A stretch of DNA of 55,414 bases from JBASEY01 sp049652745. GTDB lineage: Bacteria; CSSED10-310. The notes below the pieces were generated by a model. It searched no databases. It had not been told where the DNA came from and saw only the letters and a program-made list of their open reading frames with translations. The DNA lies in the NCBI GenBank assembly GCA_049652745.1, contig JBASEY010000055.1:1-55414 (forward strand). Reading direction: 5' to 3'. The position numbers and the translations under genes are program-made. Shown here in pieces: positions 54,187 to 55,414 of the stretch; positions within the stretch are counted from its first letter, which is position 1; each line of letters begins with the position of its first letter.

Positions 54187-54701
54187 TGTCTTGAATTACA
54201 AGACTGGCGTCAAGCTGAGTAAAAAGATATTCAGCGGCAGATTTTTGCTTTCGGAAATGAAAATCTACGATCTTAAGTTGTTTAAATCCGTCCCATGTCC
54301 CATCCGTCCCATAAGTCCCATTTTTGGGGGACAGACATCTGGAAAGGAGGAGCAGGGAGCAGGAAGCAAGGAGCGGGGAGTTTCAAAGTTCAATATCCAA
54401 TGTCCAATCACCAAGTGTTGGAATTCAGTATCTGAAGTTTTCTTGTTTTGGTTAAAAAAACTCATAAATCAAAATCAACTGAAAATCACTCAACTCAGCA
54501 CTCAGCACTCAGGACTCAGCACTGAGGCGTTCGCAGAACGCCACTTTGTCTGAACACGATTACAGGATTAAAGGATTACCGGGATTAGTCTTTTCTTTCT
54601 CGAAATCTAATCGTGCCCATTTTTGTAATCTTTGCAATCATGTTCAGATATTGAAATAATTTGGGGGTCAGACTTCCAATTTTGTATTTTAGAATTGATT
54701 T
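54187..54701. other. Repeat-rich intergenic stretch, mobile-element debris
   Basis: Repeated TCCCAT(A/C) words occur at 54292-54320, and four near-tandem CTCAGCA-type 7-mers at about 54493-54524. Related words GGGACAGACATCTGGAA (54328-54344), GGGTCAGACTTCC (54665-54677) and GGGACAGACATCCGGAA (54711-54727) are present. Such GGGxCAGAC words often flank REP/IS200-type elements. No transposase frame is present. Confidence 0.45.
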
Positions 54702-55160
54702 TTGTCTCAAGGGACAGACATCCGGAATCCGGTAATCGCCAGGGTACTTCGAGAACTCAATTATATGGAAAAATGGGGAACTGGTTACAGGCGAATCATC
54801 GAAGATTGTGATAGCGGCGGATATCCATATCCTGAATGGCAGGAATTAAGCACGGTGATGAGGATCAAGTTTCACTCAATTCGAATCATAGATGAAAAAG
54901 GAATGAACGATGACCCTGTAAATGTCTCTGTAAAAGTCCCTGTAAACAAGCGGCAGAAATGGTTTCTGGAGCAGCTCAACAAAGGAGTTTCAGTTAAAGC
55001 AGCAGATATCTCAAAAAAATTTAATGTGTCCTTAAAAACCGCACGAAGAGACATTAAAGACTTGCTTGATCACCAAGTTGTGGAATTCTCGGGAGCACCC
55101 AAAACTGGCCAGTATATATTATTGAGAGCATCTTCTAAAAAAACAGCGTTAGGCGAATAA
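54702..55160 (+). pseudogene. C-terminal fragment of an AlbA_2/HATPase_c_4-type (RecG-like) ATP-binding regulator
   Basis: The frame opens at a TTG with no ribosome binding site and starts mid-domain: GTDIRNPVIARVLRELNYMEKWGTGYRRI. This is the C-terminal ATPase-like signature of putative ATP-binding/DNA-binding proteins (usual form SxxRNPxLAxxLxxLGxIExWGTGI). A winged-helix tail follows (VKAADISKKFNVSLKTARRDIKDLLDHQVV). Upstream in frame there are stops (TAG, TGA), so roughly two thirds of a normal protein is missing. The cut lies at a GGGACAGACATC word that also occurs at 54328. Confidence 0.65.
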
Positions 55161-55230
55161 TTCAGAATCTGGAGAAAATTCATCCCATCCCTCAGCCCCT
55201 TTGTAAACTCTTGAAAACACCGCATCAAAT

Positions 55231-55259
55231 TTGACACGATAAGCAGGTTTCTGTATTAC
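55231..55259 (+). promoter_or_regulatory. Sigma-70-type promoter of the last gene
   Basis: TTGACA (55231-55236) and TATTAC (55254-55259) are 17 bp apart, placing the start near 55266 and about 56 nt before the ATG. Confidence 0.5.
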
Positions 55260-55321
55260 AAAAATGTGAGTTGAGCAGAATGAAAGACTATTTACACAAT
55301 CATCGATTATAAGGAGTGATT

Positions 55322-55414
55322 ATGTCAAAATGGCTGGTAACGATTCATTTAGTATTGATTATTTTTGGTGTTTCAGCCGAGGAACCGCAGTATGTGCGGT
55401 ATTACTGGGATGAA
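55322..55414 (+). CDS. N-terminus of a secreted protein (runs off the window)
   Basis: AAGGAG lies 5 nt before an ATG that opens 31 codons up to the last base. The peptide begins MSKWLVTIHLVLIIFGVSAEE, a clear signal peptide with cleavage after VSA. Only ten mature residues are visible, so the product cannot be named. Confidence 0.75.
   Translation, partial: MSKWLVTIHLVLIIFGVSAEEPQYVRYYWDE

Noticed and set aside
54493..54524. CTCAGCA tandem words as a CRISPR array
   Set aside because: Units are only 7 nt with no spacers, and no cas genes are present anywhere in the window.
54050..54553. 167-residue plus-strand frame at the start of the second C25 gene
   Set aside because: It begins antisense to the signal peptide and continues through simple repeats (TCCCAT, CTCAGCA); composition explains the open frame.

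Overview
This is a bacterial chromosome segment of moderate G+C, dense with genes on both strands. Lipoprotein signals, many secreted multi-domain proteins and a dehydratase/aminotransferase sugar pair suggest a diderm envelope. Two MinD-type ATPases with inserted ferredoxin domains, an Mrp-type scaffold ATPase, three NifX-like proteins and a lysine 2,3-aminomutase-like radical SAM enzyme point to an anaerobe. Gingipain-like proteases, an arginine-deiminase-like enzyme and dockerin-like C-termini suggest a protein-degrading, probably uncultured lineage. I cannot name the phylum from this sequence.

Layout. 1-1070: AT-rich intergenic DNA with two IS21-like terminal repeats and a broken formylglycine-generating-enzyme-like fragment. 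1071-1144: tRNA-Arg(CCG). 1460-3603: a PEGA lipoprotein, a degenerate tandem duplication, a YidD-like protein and a TPR-like protein. 4147-12640: two very large secreted proteins, a metzincin protease and a gingipain-like (C25) protease ending in a dockerin. 12856-16383: a PAS-GGDEF protein, a zinc-ribbon membrane protein, a cupin and the first DUF1573 protein. 16561-20574: a four-gene operon with ATGA overlaps at all three junctions (KamA, two ATP-grasp ligases, GNAT). 21157-22824: a peptidylarginine-deiminase-like protein with a dockerin. 22971-27992: an Fe-S/NifX/MinD cluster resembling the orange-protein (ORP) loci of sulfate reducers, with a sigma-54 promoter and twin upstream palindromes. 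28305-33935: sugar-modifying enzymes, a Ca/Na antiporter, threonine aldolase, CobO and MntP. 34097-39241: histidinol phosphatase, an FHA protein, a membrane protein, a lipoprotein and a GT39-like glycosyltransferase. 39492-50138: guaA, dnaE, accA, a degenerate hybrid kinase, the second DUF1573 protein and a sigma-54 activator. 50359-54186: a second C25 protease. 54187-55414: repeat debris, a truncated ATP-binding-protein fragment and the start of a new secreted protein.

Main result. Both DUF1573 proteins (15289-16383 on minus, 47623-48684 on plus) are interrupted by one in-frame TGA at the same place. There the family normally has the first cysteine of its S-C-G-C-T motif. The frame stays open and family-like on the far side in both copies. 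Each TGA is followed at the same distance by a 6-bp GC hairpin with a 9-nt loop, as expected of a bacterial SECIS element. The simplest reading is a pair of DUF1573 selenoproteins with a Sec-Gly-Cys motif; ordinary ORF callers split each into two pieces. I do not recall this family among the well-known bacterial selenoproteins.

Other points worth following are a GMP synthase lacking its glutaminase nucleophile, a hybrid kinase lacking its phospho-acceptor histidine, the KamA/ATP-grasp operon as a possible beta-lysine peptide pathway, and an undescribed C-terminal module shared by two unrelated secreted proteases.
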